Assembly: GCA_963717115.1 (NCBI GenBank)
Contig: CAVQVO010000017.1
Span: 248,001-312,000 of the forward strand
From: JBBQUN01 sp963717115
GTDB lineage: Bacteria; Actinomycetota; Acidimicrobiia; Acidimicrobiales; SZUA-35
DNA: 64,000 nt
Direction: 5' to 3'
Below, one piece after another: positions 11,453 through 19,755 of the stretch. Under the pieces are notes generated by a model. That model searched no databases. It saw only the letters and a program-made list of their open reading frames with translations, and was not told the DNA's origin. Position numbers and translations under genes: made by a program. Position 1 is the first letter of the stretch. Each line of letters begins with the position of its first letter.

Positions 11453-13489
11453 ATGGTCGGTCACAGGTTCCGCTATTCGCGATGGGACGGCACGCAGAAG
11501 GGGTTCGAGCTCGACGCCTTCGATGTGATGGAACAACTCACCGACGACCTGCTCTACCACGGTGATCCCACGGCGGCGTTGCGCAAGCTGCTGCAGGAAG
11601 GCTTCGAGGACCGCAACGGGGAACGCATCCAGGGGCTGCGCGAGATCATGGAGCGGTTGCGTCAGGAACGTCAGCAGCGACTCGAGAACAACGACCTCGG
11701 CGGCGTCTACGACGAGATCAACGAAGCGCTGAACGAGGTGATGGATCTCGAACGCCAGGGCCTCGCCGACCGCGAGGCGCTCGCCGACATGCAATTGGCC
11801 GATCCCGACAGCGCCGATCCCGATCGACGCAACGCGGAGCTGGCAAAGGAGACCACGGCCAACAAGCAGATGCACCTCGACCTGCTTCCCGACGACCTCG
11901 CCGGCAAGGTGCGATCGCTGCAGGAGTACGACTTCGAGTCCGCCGAGGCCCAGCAACGGTTCGACGACCTCGTCGATCAGTTGCGCAACGAACTCGTCAA
12001 GCAGCAGTTCAATTCGATGGCGCAGGGCATGGAGAACCTGACGCCCGAAGACATGGCCCGCATGAAGGACATGATGGCGGAGCTGAATCGGATGCTCGAA
12101 CAACGGGCGAACGGCGAGGAGCCCGATTTCGAGAAGTTCATGGAGGACTACGGCGACTTCTTCCCGAACAACCCCGAGACCCTCGACGAACTGCTCGAGC
12201 AGATGGCCCAGCAGATGGCGGCGATGCAGGCGCTGCTGAACTCGATGACGCCCGAGCAGCGCCAGCAGCTGATGGACCTGTCGAACCAGTTGCTCGAAGA
12301 CATGGATCTCAACTTCGAGATGAGTCGGCTCGGGCAGAACCTCCAGCAGATGTTTCCCCAGATGGGGTGGCAGCAGAGCTACGACTTCAGCGGCTTCGAC
12401 CCACTCGGTCTCGCCGATGCGTCACAGATGATGGCCGAGCTCGGCCAACTCGATCAGCTCGAGCAGTTCCTGCGGAATCCGTCGTCGCCGGCGGCGCTGG
12501 CCGAGGTCGACCTGGAGCAGGTGCGGCGACTCATGGGCGAGGAATCGGCGGCCAGCCTCGAACGGATGAGCGAGTTGTCGAAGATGCTCGAGGATTCGGG
12601 CCTGGTGCAGAACAAGGAGGGCCGGCTCGAACTGACGCCGCGAGGACTGCGCCGGCTCGGACAACAGGCGCTCGGTGATCTCTTCTCGAAGATGTCACCC
12701 GATCGGATCGGCAAGCACGACACCAATCGGTCCGGGATCGGGCACGAGCGCAACTTCGACACCAAGCCCTACGAGTTCGGCGATCCGTTCAACCTGAACA
12801 TCGAACGCACGGTCAGCAACGCCATCCGCCGCACCGGTGGCGGGACACCCGTGAAATTGACGCCCGAGGACTTCGAGATCGAGCGGACCGAACGTCAGGT
12901 GCGGTCGGCGACGGTTCTCATGCTCGACCTCTCGCTGTCGATGCCGATGCGCGACAACTTCCTGCCCGCCAAGAAGGTGGCGATGGCGTTGTACTCGCTG
13001 ATCTCGAGCCAGTACCCCACCGACTACCTGGGCATCGTGACGTTCTCGGAGATGGCGCACGAGCTCAAGCCGGCCGATCTGCCCGAGGTGAGCTGGGACT
13101 ACGTGTACGGCACGAACATGCACCACGCCTTCAAGCTGTCGCAGCGCATGCTGGCCAAGGAATCCGGCACCAAGCAGATCATCATGATCACCGACGGCGA
13201 GCCGACGGCCCACCTGCTCGCCGACGGGACCCCCATCTTCAACTATCCGCCGCTGCGCGAGACCGTCGAGGCCACGTTCGCCGAGGTGATGCGTTGCACC
13301 AAGGCCGGGATCACGATCAACACGTTCATGCTCGACCCCGATTCGGGTCTGCGGGGATTCGTCGAGCGGCTGACCGAGATCAACCGGGGCCGGGCGTTCT
13401 ACACCACACCCCAGAATCTCGGGGACTACGTGCTGGTCGACTTCATCGAACACAAGCGCAAGCTGTTGCGGGGTCGACGGACCGCCTGA
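11453..13489 (+). CDS. VWA-domain protein
   Basis: A 678-residue soluble protein. The first 450 residues are highly charged and helical, with many Gln/Met-rich helices (for example EQMAQQMAAMQALLNSM), and probably form coiled coils. The von Willebrand A domain occupies about 483-665. Its MIDAS motif is intact: MLDLSLSMPMRD supplies DxSxS, and the acidic residue of IIMITDGEPTAHL is present. No signal peptide is visible. VWA proteins of this type are clients of MoxR ATPases, and moxR lies 7 kb upstream. ATG 11453 has a -10-like TAGGGT 6 nt upstream rather than a Shine-Dalgarno sequence. Its specific target is unknown. Confidence 0.85.
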   Translation: MVGHRFRYSRWDGTQKGFELDAFDVMEQLTDDLLYHGDPTAALRKLLQEGFEDRNGERIQGLREIMERLRQERQQRLENNDLGGVYDEINEALNEVMDLERQGLADREALADMQLADPDSADPDRRNAELAKETTANKQMHLDLLPDDLAGKVRSLQEYDFESAEAQQRFDDLVDQLRNELVKQQFNSMAQGMENLTPEDMARMKDMMAELNRMLEQRANGEEPDFEKFMEDYGDFFPNNPETLDELLEQMAQQMAAMQALLNSMTPEQRQQLMDLSNQLLEDMDLNFEMSRLGQNLQQMFPQMGWQQSYDFSGFDPLGLADASQMMAELGQLDQLEQFLRNPSSPAALAEVDLEQVRRLMGEESAASLERMSELSKMLEDSGLVQNKEGRLELTPRGLRRLGQQALGDLFSKMSPDRIGKHDTNRSGIGHERNFDTKPYEFGDPFNLNIERTVSNAIRRTGGGTPVKLTPEDFEIERTERQVRSATVLMLDLSLSMPMRDNFLPAKKVAMALYSLISSQYPTDYLGIVTFSEMAHELKPADLPEVSWDYVYGTNMHHAFKLSQRMLAKESGTKQIIMITDGEPTAHLLADGTPIFNYPPLRETVEATFAEVMRCTKAGITINTFMLDPDSGLRGFVERLTEINRGRAFYTTPQNLGDYVLVDFIEHKRKLLRGRRTA

Positions 13490-13803
13490 TCCCGTACGAT
13501 CGGCCTTGCCGACGGTGAGTGCCCGGGCGACCACGTAGGGCGCGTCTGCGAGCACCGGAGTCGGGTGTCGGGGGCGAAAATGGGCCATTGCGGGCCAAAA
13601 GCCGCACATTTACCTTGTCAAACAAGGGTGAGCGCGGCAGAATCGCAACGATGTAATTACATCGTACCCCTGGAGCGGCAACGGGTGGGGAATACCTCAC
13701 CCGACGATGGGCGGAACCCTCTCCGCTCGGCCGCGCACAACCCGGACCTTGCATTTCCTCTCGACACTTCCGCTCGAGGCCCGGGTAGGCGGAGGAGGCA
13801 GCT
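13490..13803. other. Long regulatory intergenic region before whiB
   Basis: There is no coding sequence in these 314 bases. The stretch is AT-richer than its surroundings near 13600-13665, contains a perfect 18-bp palindrome (listed separately) and an imperfect inverted repeat GGGTGGGGAATACCTCACCC near 13684. It reads as a regulated whiB promoter with a long 5' leader. Confidence 0.5.
13648..13665. promoter_or_regulatory. Perfect 18-bp palindrome upstream of whiB
   Basis: ACGATGTAATTACATCGT is its own reverse complement. It lies 138 bp before the whiB start in an AT-rich patch of a GC-rich genome, as expected of a dimeric regulator site. The regulator is unknown. Confidence 0.5.
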
Positions 13804-14115
13804 ATGCGTAGTGGGCGAAAACAATTGATGCTCGACACGACCTGGCAGGGCTCGTCCAACTGCCTCGGCGTCGACCCCGACCTCTTCTTCCCCGAGCGTG
13901 GTGCATCCACCCGTGAGGCGAAGGAAGTGTGTCGGGGTTGTGTCGTTCGCATCGATTGCCTCGAGTATGCATTGGCGAACGGCGAGAAGTTCGGGATCTG
14001 GGGTGGCATGAGCGAGCGCGAGCGGCGCCGCATCCGACGGCAGCGCTCGCTCGAGCGAGAGGCCGGGTTGCCCGTTGCGGTACCCGCCAATGCCTACGGC
14101 GCCGGAGGCGGCTGA
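13804..14115 (+). CDS. WhiB-family iron-sulfur transcriptional regulator
   Basis: A 103-residue protein. Four conserved cysteines are in SSNC, VCRGC and RIDC (C-x(n)-C-x2-C-x5-C) and should bind a [4Fe-4S] cluster. The tryptophan turn FGIWGG and the basic C-terminal helix ERERRRIRRQRS complete the family signature. GGAGGAGG lies about 9 nt before ATG 13804 and fixes the start. The last codons and the stop fall inside a 24-bp tandem repeat, so the C terminus could change with repeat number. WhiB proteins bind sigma factor and promoter DNA to control redox, division or development genes. A long regulatory leader precedes it. Confidence 0.93.
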   Translation: MRSGRKQLMLDTTWQGSSNCLGVDPDLFFPERGASTREAKEVCRGCVVRIDCLEYALANGEKFGIWGGMSERERRRIRRQRSLEREAGLPVAVPANAYGAGGG

Positions 14116-14190
14116 GGGTCCAGCGCCGGAGGCGGCTGAGAGTCCAGCGCCGGAGGCGGCTGAGGGTCCAGCGCCGGGGCGGCTGAGCGT
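14101..14190. repeat. 24-bp tandem repeat overlapping the whiB stop
   Basis: Three full copies of GCCGGAGGCGGCTGAGGGTC plus CAGC start at 14101, 14125 and 14149; a diverged partial copy starts at 14173. The whiB stop codon is the TGA of the first copy. The repeat lies just before the tatA promoter. Confidence 0.85.
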
Positions 14191-14229
14191 GGCCGAAACG
14201 ACTGCCGGTTTTGCATGACCAAAGGGCGG

Positions 14230-14235
14230 TACCGT
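14230..14235 (+). promoter_or_regulatory. Putative -10 element of a leaderless promoter (tatA)
   Basis: TACCGT ends 7 nt before ATG 14243. No Shine-Dalgarno sequence is present. Confidence 0.45.
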
Positions 14236-14242
14236 TGCGCTC

Positions 14243-14416
14243 ATGGCTGGCCTCAAACCTCAAGAACTTCTGATCATCCTCGTGATCCTGCTGGTGTTGT
14301 TCGGTGGTGCCAAACTGCCTCAGTTGGCAAGGAACCTCGGACGGGCACAGAAGGAATTCAAGGATGGGATCAGCGACGGGCAAGCGTCGGCGAGCGACAA
14401 GTCCGACGACGCCTGA
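14243..14416 (+). CDS. tatA: Sec-independent translocase subunit TatA/E
   Basis: A small protein of 57 residues. It begins MAGLKPQELLIILVILLVLFGGAKLPQ: a short N-terminal transmembrane helix followed by the FG hinge and the K-L-P-x-L-A-R-N-L-G amphipathic helix, the classic TatA/E signature. The tail is acidic and Ser-rich. TatA forms the pore of the twin-arginine pathway that exports folded, often cofactor-bearing, proteins. No tatB or tatC is adjacent. An ECF sigma/anti-sigma pair follows, an arrangement reminiscent of mycobacterial sigE-rseA with a nearby tat gene. Confidence 0.9.
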   Translation: MAGLKPQELLIILVILLVLFGGAKLPQLARNLGRAQKEFKDGISDGQASASDKSDDA

Positions 14417-14540
14417 CGTCGGGGCGCCGAGGGGCGCCCGTGCCGGCCTTCGACGCGGCCTGTTTCCGCCCGATCGGCGGGTCACGGGAACTCTGGCCGG
14501 CCCTGCGTCGTTGTGACTCCTGATCGGAAGGCGGGGCGGC

Positions 14541-15065
14541 GTGGCACGTTCCCGTTCGACTAGTTCCGATCAGGTCACCGTTCCCACTTGGGAGGAGGTG
14601 GCGGTCACACACGGACGGTTCATCTACAGCGTCGCGTATCGCCTGACCGGCAATCACCACGACGCCCAGGATCTGGTGCAGGAGGTGCTCTTGCGAGTTC
14701 GACGAGGTTTGGCCACCTACCAGCCGGGCAATCTCGAGGGCTGGCTCGGACGGATCACCACCAATGCGTTCCTCGATCGGGTCCGGCGCGACAAGCGTCG
14801 ACCGACGGTGGCGCTGCCCGACGATGCCGAACGGGTCGAGGGCTCGGCCGGGGTCGATGCCGAGTTGGCCGCCAGTGATCTCCCGCAACACCTGCAGGAC
14901 CTGTTGGCCGACCTCAGCCCCGAGTACCGGATTCCGGTCGTGATGAAGGACGTGTTCGGGTATCCGTACGAGGAGATCGCCGAGCGCCTCGACATCCCGA
15001 TCGGGACGGTGCGATCCCGGATCCACCGCGGTCGCAGCCGGCTACGGGAGGCGATGGCGGCATGA
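14541..15065 (+). CDS. ECF RNA polymerase sigma factor (SigE-like)
   Basis: A 174-residue group 4 sigma factor. Region 2 includes VYS/VAYRLTGNHHDAQDLVQEVLLRV and the DNA-melting helix GWLGRITTNAFLDRVRRDKRR. Region 4 includes LSPEYRIPVVMKDVFGYPYEEIAERLDIPIGTVRSRIHRGRSRLRE with a complete helix-turn-helix. The GTG start at 14541 is preceded by a purine-rich GGAAGGCGGGG. The stop overlaps the ATG of the next gene (ATGA), typical of a sigma/anti-sigma operon. Target promoters are unknown, but an envelope-stress role is likely. Confidence 0.9.
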   Translation: MARSRSTSSDQVTVPTWEEVAVTHGRFIYSVAYRLTGNHHDAQDLVQEVLLRVRRGLATYQPGNLEGWLGRITTNAFLDRVRRDKRRPTVALPDDAERVEGSAGVDAELAASDLPQHLQDLLADLSPEYRIPVVMKDVFGYPYEEIAERLDIPIGTVRSRIHRGRSRLREAMAA

Positions 15066-15814
15066 GCGACACCCGTACGCCGCCCGAGTTCTTCGACGAG
15101 GAACCCTGGGAGCACGAAATCGCCGCGCTGCTGGCCGATCTGCCCGATGTCGAGCCCCCGGCCGGTTTCATCGAGGCGGCGATCGACCACCGTCCGCTCC
15201 ACGGCGGCCGAACTGCCGTTGGCGCGACCACGGTGTGTGTGTTGGCCGTTGGTCTGCTCGGGGCCATCGGGATCGTGGGTCCTCGTCTCGTGGCACCGTC
15301 GCTGTCCCAGCTCTCGAGCCATCATCGGTTGGTGGCGACGGCCACCGCGGCGATCGGGACCCCGCTCGACGAGACGTCGGATCCGATGTTGGTCGAGGCG
15401 TTCCGCAACGATGCCGACTTCGATGCCTCGACCGAGGTCGAGGTCATGCCGCCCGGACCCGAACCGCTCGATCTCCCGACCGACTTCGAGCACCGCGGCG
15501 ACCTGGTCGTCGATGACCTCCGACAATCGGTCTATGCCCACGGTGACGAGACGGTGTCGGTCTTCGTCTTCGAAGGCCAAGCCGACTTCGCGGCACTCGG
15601 CTCCGAGGGTGTGCGGCGCTTCGGCGACGTCGAGGGTTGGGTCGACGAGGACGATCGGATGCTGATCGTCGAAGCCGGCGATCACGTGGTCACGATCGTC
15701 GGGCTCGATCCCGGCGAGATGGCGCAGGTGCTCGGAGACGTGCGGCCCGAACCGGTGAATCGTTGGCAGGCATTCGCCGGCGAACTGACGGCCCAGCTGG
15801 GTTTCCCCGACTGA
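15062..15814 (+). CDS. Membrane-spanning anti-sigma factor-like protein
   Basis: A 250-residue protein. A short cytoplasmic N-terminal region (residues 1-55, EIAALLADLPDVEPPAGF) resembles the sigma-binding segment of anti-sigma factors, though no zinc-binding HxxxCxxC is seen. One transmembrane helix (about 58-78, VGATTVCVLAVGLLGAIGIVG) leads to an extracytoplasmic beta-rich domain with RGDLVVDDLRQSVYAHGDETVSVFVFEG, like a sensor domain. Overlap with the sigma factor gene supports the role. Its last codons lie in a 21-bp tandem duplication that repeats the stop codon. Confidence 0.75.
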   Translation: MSDTRTPPEFFDEEPWEHEIAALLADLPDVEPPAGFIEAAIDHRPLHGGRTAVGATTVCVLAVGLLGAIGIVGPRLVAPSLSQLSSHHRLVATATAAIGTPLDETSDPMLVEAFRNDADFDASTEVEVMPPGPEPLDLPTDFEHRGDLVVDDLRQSVYAHGDETVSVFVFEGQADFAALGSEGVRRFGDVEGWVDEDDRMLIVEAGDHVVTIVGLDPGEMAQVLGDVRPEPVNRWQAFAGELTAQLGFPD

Positions 15815-15841
15815 GCGAATGGTTTCCCCGACTGAGCGAAT
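15800..15841. repeat. 21-bp tandem duplication across the anti-sigma stop codon
   Basis: Two exact copies of GGTTTCCCCGACTGAGCGAA plus T (15800-15820 and 15821-15841). The first contains the stop codon of the anti-sigma gene. Confidence 0.8.
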
Positions 15842-15859
15842 GCAGCCCTCCGGGCCGGA

Positions 15860-16132
15860 CTACCCGGCCAACCGACCGGCGTCGACCTCGACCAGCCGTT
15901 CGGCGGCCAGGGCCCGGCGCTCCTTGAGCATGCGCCGGCGCTGACGCTCGGAGGCGCCGCCCCACACGCCGTGGTCGATGCGGGCGTCGAGCGCGTACTC
16001 GAGGCAACGGGGCTGGACCGGACAGGTTGCACAGATCTTCTTGGCGATCTCGACACCGACACCGTCGCTCGGGAAGAACACCGAGGGAGGGTGGTTGTTG
16101 CAGTTTCCTTCGGCCATCCAATTGGAGTCCAT
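15860..16132 (-). CDS. WhiB-family iron-sulfur transcriptional regulator
   Basis: A 90-residue protein distinct from the other WhiB in this window. The cluster cysteines are in EGNC, ICATC and QPRC, and the GVWGG turn and a basic ERQRRRMLKERR tail are present. It starts at ATG 16132 (MDSNWM). It converges on the anti-sigma gene and diverges from the gene at 16276, so the 140-bp gap carries both promoters. A redox- or nitric-oxide-responsive regulatory role is typical of the family; the target is unknown. Confidence 0.92.
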   Translation of the reverse strand: MDSNWMAEGNCNNHPPSVFFPSDGVGVEIAKKICATCPVQPRCLEYALDARIDHGVWGGASERQRRRMLKERRALAAERLVEVDAGRLAG

Positions 16133-16263
16133 GTAGGTTCAGACGCTCGGATGGGCCGAATGGTTCCCTTTCGACCGAGAAATCTCCCCACTCCCACCCC
16201 TGGGGGTGGTCTCCGTTTGCTCAGGGTCGGGTGAGCGAACCGCAGGCCGAGCCCACTGGGCGG

Positions 16264-16269
16264 TAACCT
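16264..16269 (+). promoter_or_regulatory. Putative -10 element of a leaderless promoter
   Basis: TAACCT ends 6 nt before ATG 16276, with no Shine-Dalgarno sequence. Confidence 0.45.
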
Positions 16270-16275
16270 CTCCGC

Positions 16276-16563
16276 ATGTCTGATGTCGAGACGCTCGAAG
16301 AAGCGCCACCACCGATCGCCCACGTGACGATCGTCTACAACGGCCCCGTGGCCCCGCACTGGGAACTGCACCGCCACTTCGGTGACGCCAAGATGCTCGA
16401 CGACTTCTGGACCCGGGTGACGGCACGGCTCCTGCTGCTGCCCCGCCACGATCCCCAGTTCCGCCGCAATCGTGAGCGGGTCAACCGCGACGCCGAGCGG
16501 GAGCTGATCCGGGTCGACTGGGATCTCGGCGACGAATTGCCTCCTCGGGCCCCCCAGGCCTGA
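16276..16563 (+). CDS. Conserved-looking hypothetical protein
   Basis: A 95-residue soluble protein that I do not recognise. It has a beta strand HVTIVYNGPVAPHW, then a charged helical region rich in Arg (RHDPQFRRNRERVNRDAERELIRVDW). There are no cysteines or membrane segments. It ends 17 bp before the ROK kinase gene and is probably co-transcribed with it. The leaderless promoter hexamer and coding-type composition support a real gene. Confidence 0.65.
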   Translation: MSDVETLEEAPPPIAHVTIVYNGPVAPHWELHRHFGDAKMLDDFWTRVTARLLLLPRHDPQFRRNRERVNRDAERELIRVDWDLGDELPPRAPQA

Positions 16564-16580
16564 GCGCGGCGGTCGACACG

Positions 16581-17540
16581 ATGCGCGCGGTGGGAGTCGA
16601 CCTCGGTGGTACCAAGATCCTGGCCCGGCTCGTCGACACCGAGACCGGGTGGTCCGAGGGACGTTCGAAGGCGCCAACCCCCAAGACCGGTCCGGCCAGC
16701 GTGATCGACATGGTCGTCGAGGTCGTTCGGTCGCTCGACGACTGGGAGAGTGCCGAGTGCGTGGGCATCGGCATGCCCGGTCTGGTCGGACTCGACGGGG
16801 TCGTCGGACCGTGCCCCAACATCGTGGGCTGGGACAACCCGGTCGCCGTTTCGGCCACGCTGGCCGAGGCCCTGGGTCGGCCGGTGGCCGTTGGCAACGA
16901 CGTGAATTGCGGGGCGCTGGCCGAGCACCGGGTCGGCGCCGGGCAGGGAGCGGCCGACATGTTGGCCGTCTTCGTCGGCACCGGCGTCGGTGGCGGCCTG
17001 ATCCTCGACGGCCACGTCCGGTCGGGATCCCGGGGCATGACCGGTGAGATCGGCCACCTCACCGTGGTCGACGGCGGTCGGCTCTGCGGCTGCGGTCAGC
17101 TCGGGCATCTCGAGGCCTACGCGGGGCGGGCGGGCATCGAAGCCGAACTCCGCCGCTTGTCGGCCGAGGGGGTGGTCTCGACCCTCGTCACCCAATCCGA
17201 CGACGGTCCGATCAAGTCGCGTCATCTCGAGCGCACCTACGAAGCGGGCGATCCTGTCGCCATCCGCCTGATCAACGAGGCCGCCGATGCGTTGGCCCAG
17301 GGCATCGGCAACGTCGCCACGATGCTCGATCTGCATCGGATCGTGCTGGGCGGAGGCGTGGTCGACAAGTTCGGCGATCACTTCCTGGATCTGATCCGGG
17401 CGAGTGATCACTTCGGTGGCTTCGGTACCTCGGTCTGTGAGCTGCGCCTGGCCGAGCGGCTCGACGACGCCGGCGTCGTCGGTGCGGCCCTGCTCGCCGG
17501 CGATCGATTCGGACCCCGACCCGATCCGCTCTCGGCATGA
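16581..17540 (+). CDS. ROK-family glucokinase
   Basis: A 319-residue sugar kinase. The ATP phosphate motif GVDLGGTKILARLVD is at the N terminus. The substrate/catalytic region GNDVNCGALAEHRVGAGQG is near residue 110 and includes the catalytic Asp. The second phosphate motif VGTGVGGGLI follows. The ROK zinc motif is present as E-I-G-H-L then CGCGQLGHLEAYA (CxCGxxGHxE). All expected ligands are intact. It would phosphorylate glucose or a related hexose in the cytoplasm using ATP or polyphosphate. The neighbouring ppk gene makes polyphosphate use worth testing, but this is inference. Confidence 0.88.
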   Translation: MRAVGVDLGGTKILARLVDTETGWSEGRSKAPTPKTGPASVIDMVVEVVRSLDDWESAECVGIGMPGLVGLDGVVGPCPNIVGWDNPVAVSATLAEALGRPVAVGNDVNCGALAEHRVGAGQGAADMLAVFVGTGVGGGLILDGHVRSGSRGMTGEIGHLTVVDGGRLCGCGQLGHLEAYAGRAGIEAELRRLSAEGVVSTLVTQSDDGPIKSRHLERTYEAGDPVAIRLINEAADALAQGIGNVATMLDLHRIVLGGGVVDKFGDHFLDLIRASDHFGGFGTSVCELRLAERLDDAGVVGAALLAGDRFGPRPDPLSA

Positions 17541-17571
17541 TGAGCCGTCTCGACCCAGGCCCGGTGGTCAC

Positions 17572-19755
17572 GTGAGGCAATCGAGCGACCCCCTCCACGC
17601 CCTGCGGCCCGACGACGATCTCGTCGACCCGTCGAACCGGTTCTTCAATCGGGAACTGTCCTGGCTCGCGTTCAACGGCCGGGTCCTGGCCCGGGCCGAG
17701 GATCCCACCGTCCCGAGCCTCGAGCGGTTGAAGTTCTGTGCGATCTACGCGTCGAACCTCGACGAGTTCTTCATGGTGCGGGTCGCCGGCCTCAAGGATC
17801 AGGTGGCCGCCGGGGTGACGCGAACGCCGCCCGATGGATACACGCCCCTGGCGCAGCTTCGGTCGATCAAGCGTCTGGCCGACCAACAGCTCCAGCGGCT
17901 CGAGCAGGTCCACGTCGACGATCTGCGCAAGACCCTGGCCGAGGCCGGGGTCGAGATCGTCTCGTGGGCCGAGCTCGACGACGACGATCGTGTCTTTGCC
18001 GGGGCCGAGTTCGATCAGCGGATCTTCCCCATTCTGACCCCGCTGGCCGTCGATCCGGGGCACCCGTTCCCCTACATCTCGAATCTGTCGTTGAACCTCG
18101 CGGTCCAGGTCTTCGACCCCGCAACCGGACGGCAGCGCTTCGCCCGCATCAAGGTGCCGCCCTCGATCGACCGGTTCCTGCAGCTTCCGTCGGGCCGGTT
18201 CGTGGCTCTCGAGCAGGTGATGGCCGCCCATCTCGACGGCCTGTTCCCGGGCTTCAACGTCACGGGCGCCTGGCCCTTCCGGGTCACCCGCAACGCCGAC
18301 ATCAGCCTCGAAGACGAAGGTGCCGAGGATCTGCTCGAGGCGGTCGAGATCGAGCTCCGGCGCCGTCGGTTCGGGCGGGCCATCCGGCTCCAGGCCGACC
18401 ACGAGATGCCGCCCGACGTGCTCCGCCTCCTGATCCGGGAACTCGACCTCGAGGTCGACGACGTCTATCACTACGAGGGCCTGATCGATTGCACCGGCTA
18501 CTGGCAGCTGGTCGGTCTCGACCGGCCCGATCTCACCATCGACAGCTACGCCGGAGTCGTCCCGCCGCCGCTGCAGGAGGTCGACGACCCCGCCGAGTTC
18601 TTCGCCCGCATCCGCGAACGCGACGTCCTGCTGCATCATCCCTACGAGTCGTTCAGCTCGTCGGTCAGTCAGTTCGTCCGCTGTGCGGCCGCCGACCCGA
18701 TGGTGCGTGCCATCAAGCTCACGATCTATCGGACCTCGGGTGATTCGCCGATCGTGCAGTCGCTCATCCACGCCGCCGAACGGGGCAAGCAGGTCGCGGT
18801 TCTGGTCGAGGTCAAGGCCCGCTTCGACGAACAGGCCAACATCGAGTGGGCCCGACGGCTCGAGGAGGCGGGCGTCCACGTCGCCTACGGTCTCGTCGGA
18901 CTGAAGATCCACTGCAAGACGGCGTTGGTCGTGCGTGAGGAAGGTCGGCACCTGCGCCGGTACTGCCACATCGGCAGCGGGAACTACAACCCCAAGACGG
19001 CCACGATCTACGAAGATCTCGGTCTGCTCACGGCCGATCCCACGATCGGTGACGACCTCACCCAGCTCTTCAACTTCCTCACCGGCTACGGCAACACGGT
19101 GAGCTTCCACAACCTGCTCGTTGCGCCGTACACGTTGCGCAGTGGGGTGAGCGAACTGATCGCCAACGAGGCGGCGGCGCCCGAAGGCCGCGGTCGCATC
19201 GTGATGAAGCTCAACAGCCTCGTCGACGCCGATCTGATCGACGAGCTGTATCGCGCCGGCCAGGCCGGGGTCGAGATCGATCTGATCGTCCGGGGGATCT
19301 GCTGCCTTCGCCCGGGCATCCCCGGCCTGTCCGACAACATCCGGGTGCGATCGATCGTCGGCCGCTACCTGGAGCATTCACGGATCTTCCATTTCGCCAA
19401 CGGTGGTGGCCTGGATCGGCCTCGCTACTACATCGGTTCGGCCGACCTCATGCCTCGGAACCTCGACCGGCGGGTCGAGGCGCTCGTGCGGGTCGACGAT
19501 CCGGTTGCGCAGGGGCGTCTGCAGGAAGTCATCTCCTACGTGCTCCGCGACGACGAGCTGGCGTGGGAACTCGACGCCAACGGTGACTACCGGGTCCGCA
19601 ACGAACGGACCTTCCAGATCCACGACGCCTTCGAGAAACTCAACCGGGAACGAGCCCACCTCGAACGACCGTCCGACGACGATTCGCTGCCGAGACCCAT
19701 CGTGCGGTCCCGGCCCAGCGCCGAACGGCGAGACGAGGCCGAGGAGCCTCGATGA
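17572..19755 (+). CDS. ppk1: Polyphosphate kinase 1
   Basis: A 727-residue enzyme of normal PPK1 length. The N domain begins NRFFNRELSWLAFNGRVL. The catalytic core contains LLHHPYESF, the phospho-histidine motif RYCHIGSGNYN near residue 465, and YIGSADLMPRNLDRRVEAL near residue 620. PPK1 reversibly polymerises ATP gamma-phosphate into polyphosphate. The GTG at 17572 is chosen because the conserved N-terminal sequence begins about 20 residues later. The stop overlaps the NUDIX ATG. The position beside PhoU and SenX3/RegX3-type genes fits phosphate storage control. Confidence 0.95.
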   Translation: MRQSSDPLHALRPDDDLVDPSNRFFNRELSWLAFNGRVLARAEDPTVPSLERLKFCAIYASNLDEFFMVRVAGLKDQVAAGVTRTPPDGYTPLAQLRSIKRLADQQLQRLEQVHVDDLRKTLAEAGVEIVSWAELDDDDRVFAGAEFDQRIFPILTPLAVDPGHPFPYISNLSLNLAVQVFDPATGRQRFARIKVPPSIDRFLQLPSGRFVALEQVMAAHLDGLFPGFNVTGAWPFRVTRNADISLEDEGAEDLLEAVEIELRRRRFGRAIRLQADHEMPPDVLRLLIRELDLEVDDVYHYEGLIDCTGYWQLVGLDRPDLTIDSYAGVVPPPLQEVDDPAEFFARIRERDVLLHHPYESFSSSVSQFVRCAAADPMVRAIKLTIYRTSGDSPIVQSLIHAAERGKQVAVLVEVKARFDEQANIEWARRLEEAGVHVAYGLVGLKIHCKTALVVREEGRHLRRYCHIGSGNYNPKTATIYEDLGLLTADPTIGDDLTQLFNFLTGYGNTVSFHNLLVAPYTLRSGVSELIANEAAAPEGRGRIVMKLNSLVDADLIDELYRAGQAGVEIDLIVRGICCLRPGIPGLSDNIRVRSIVGRYLEHSRIFHFANGGGLDRPRYYIGSADLMPRNLDRRVEALVRVDDPVAQGRLQEVISYVLRDDELAWELDANGDYRVRNERTFQIHDAFEKLNRERAHLERPSDDDSLPRPIVRSRPSAERRDEAEEPR

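Noticed and set aside
9373..11565. 730-codon plus-strand frame opposite the PKD-repeat gene
   Set aside because: Low-complexity Gly/Arg/Asp composition with no domain; the minus strand has signal anchor, repeats and a ribosome site.
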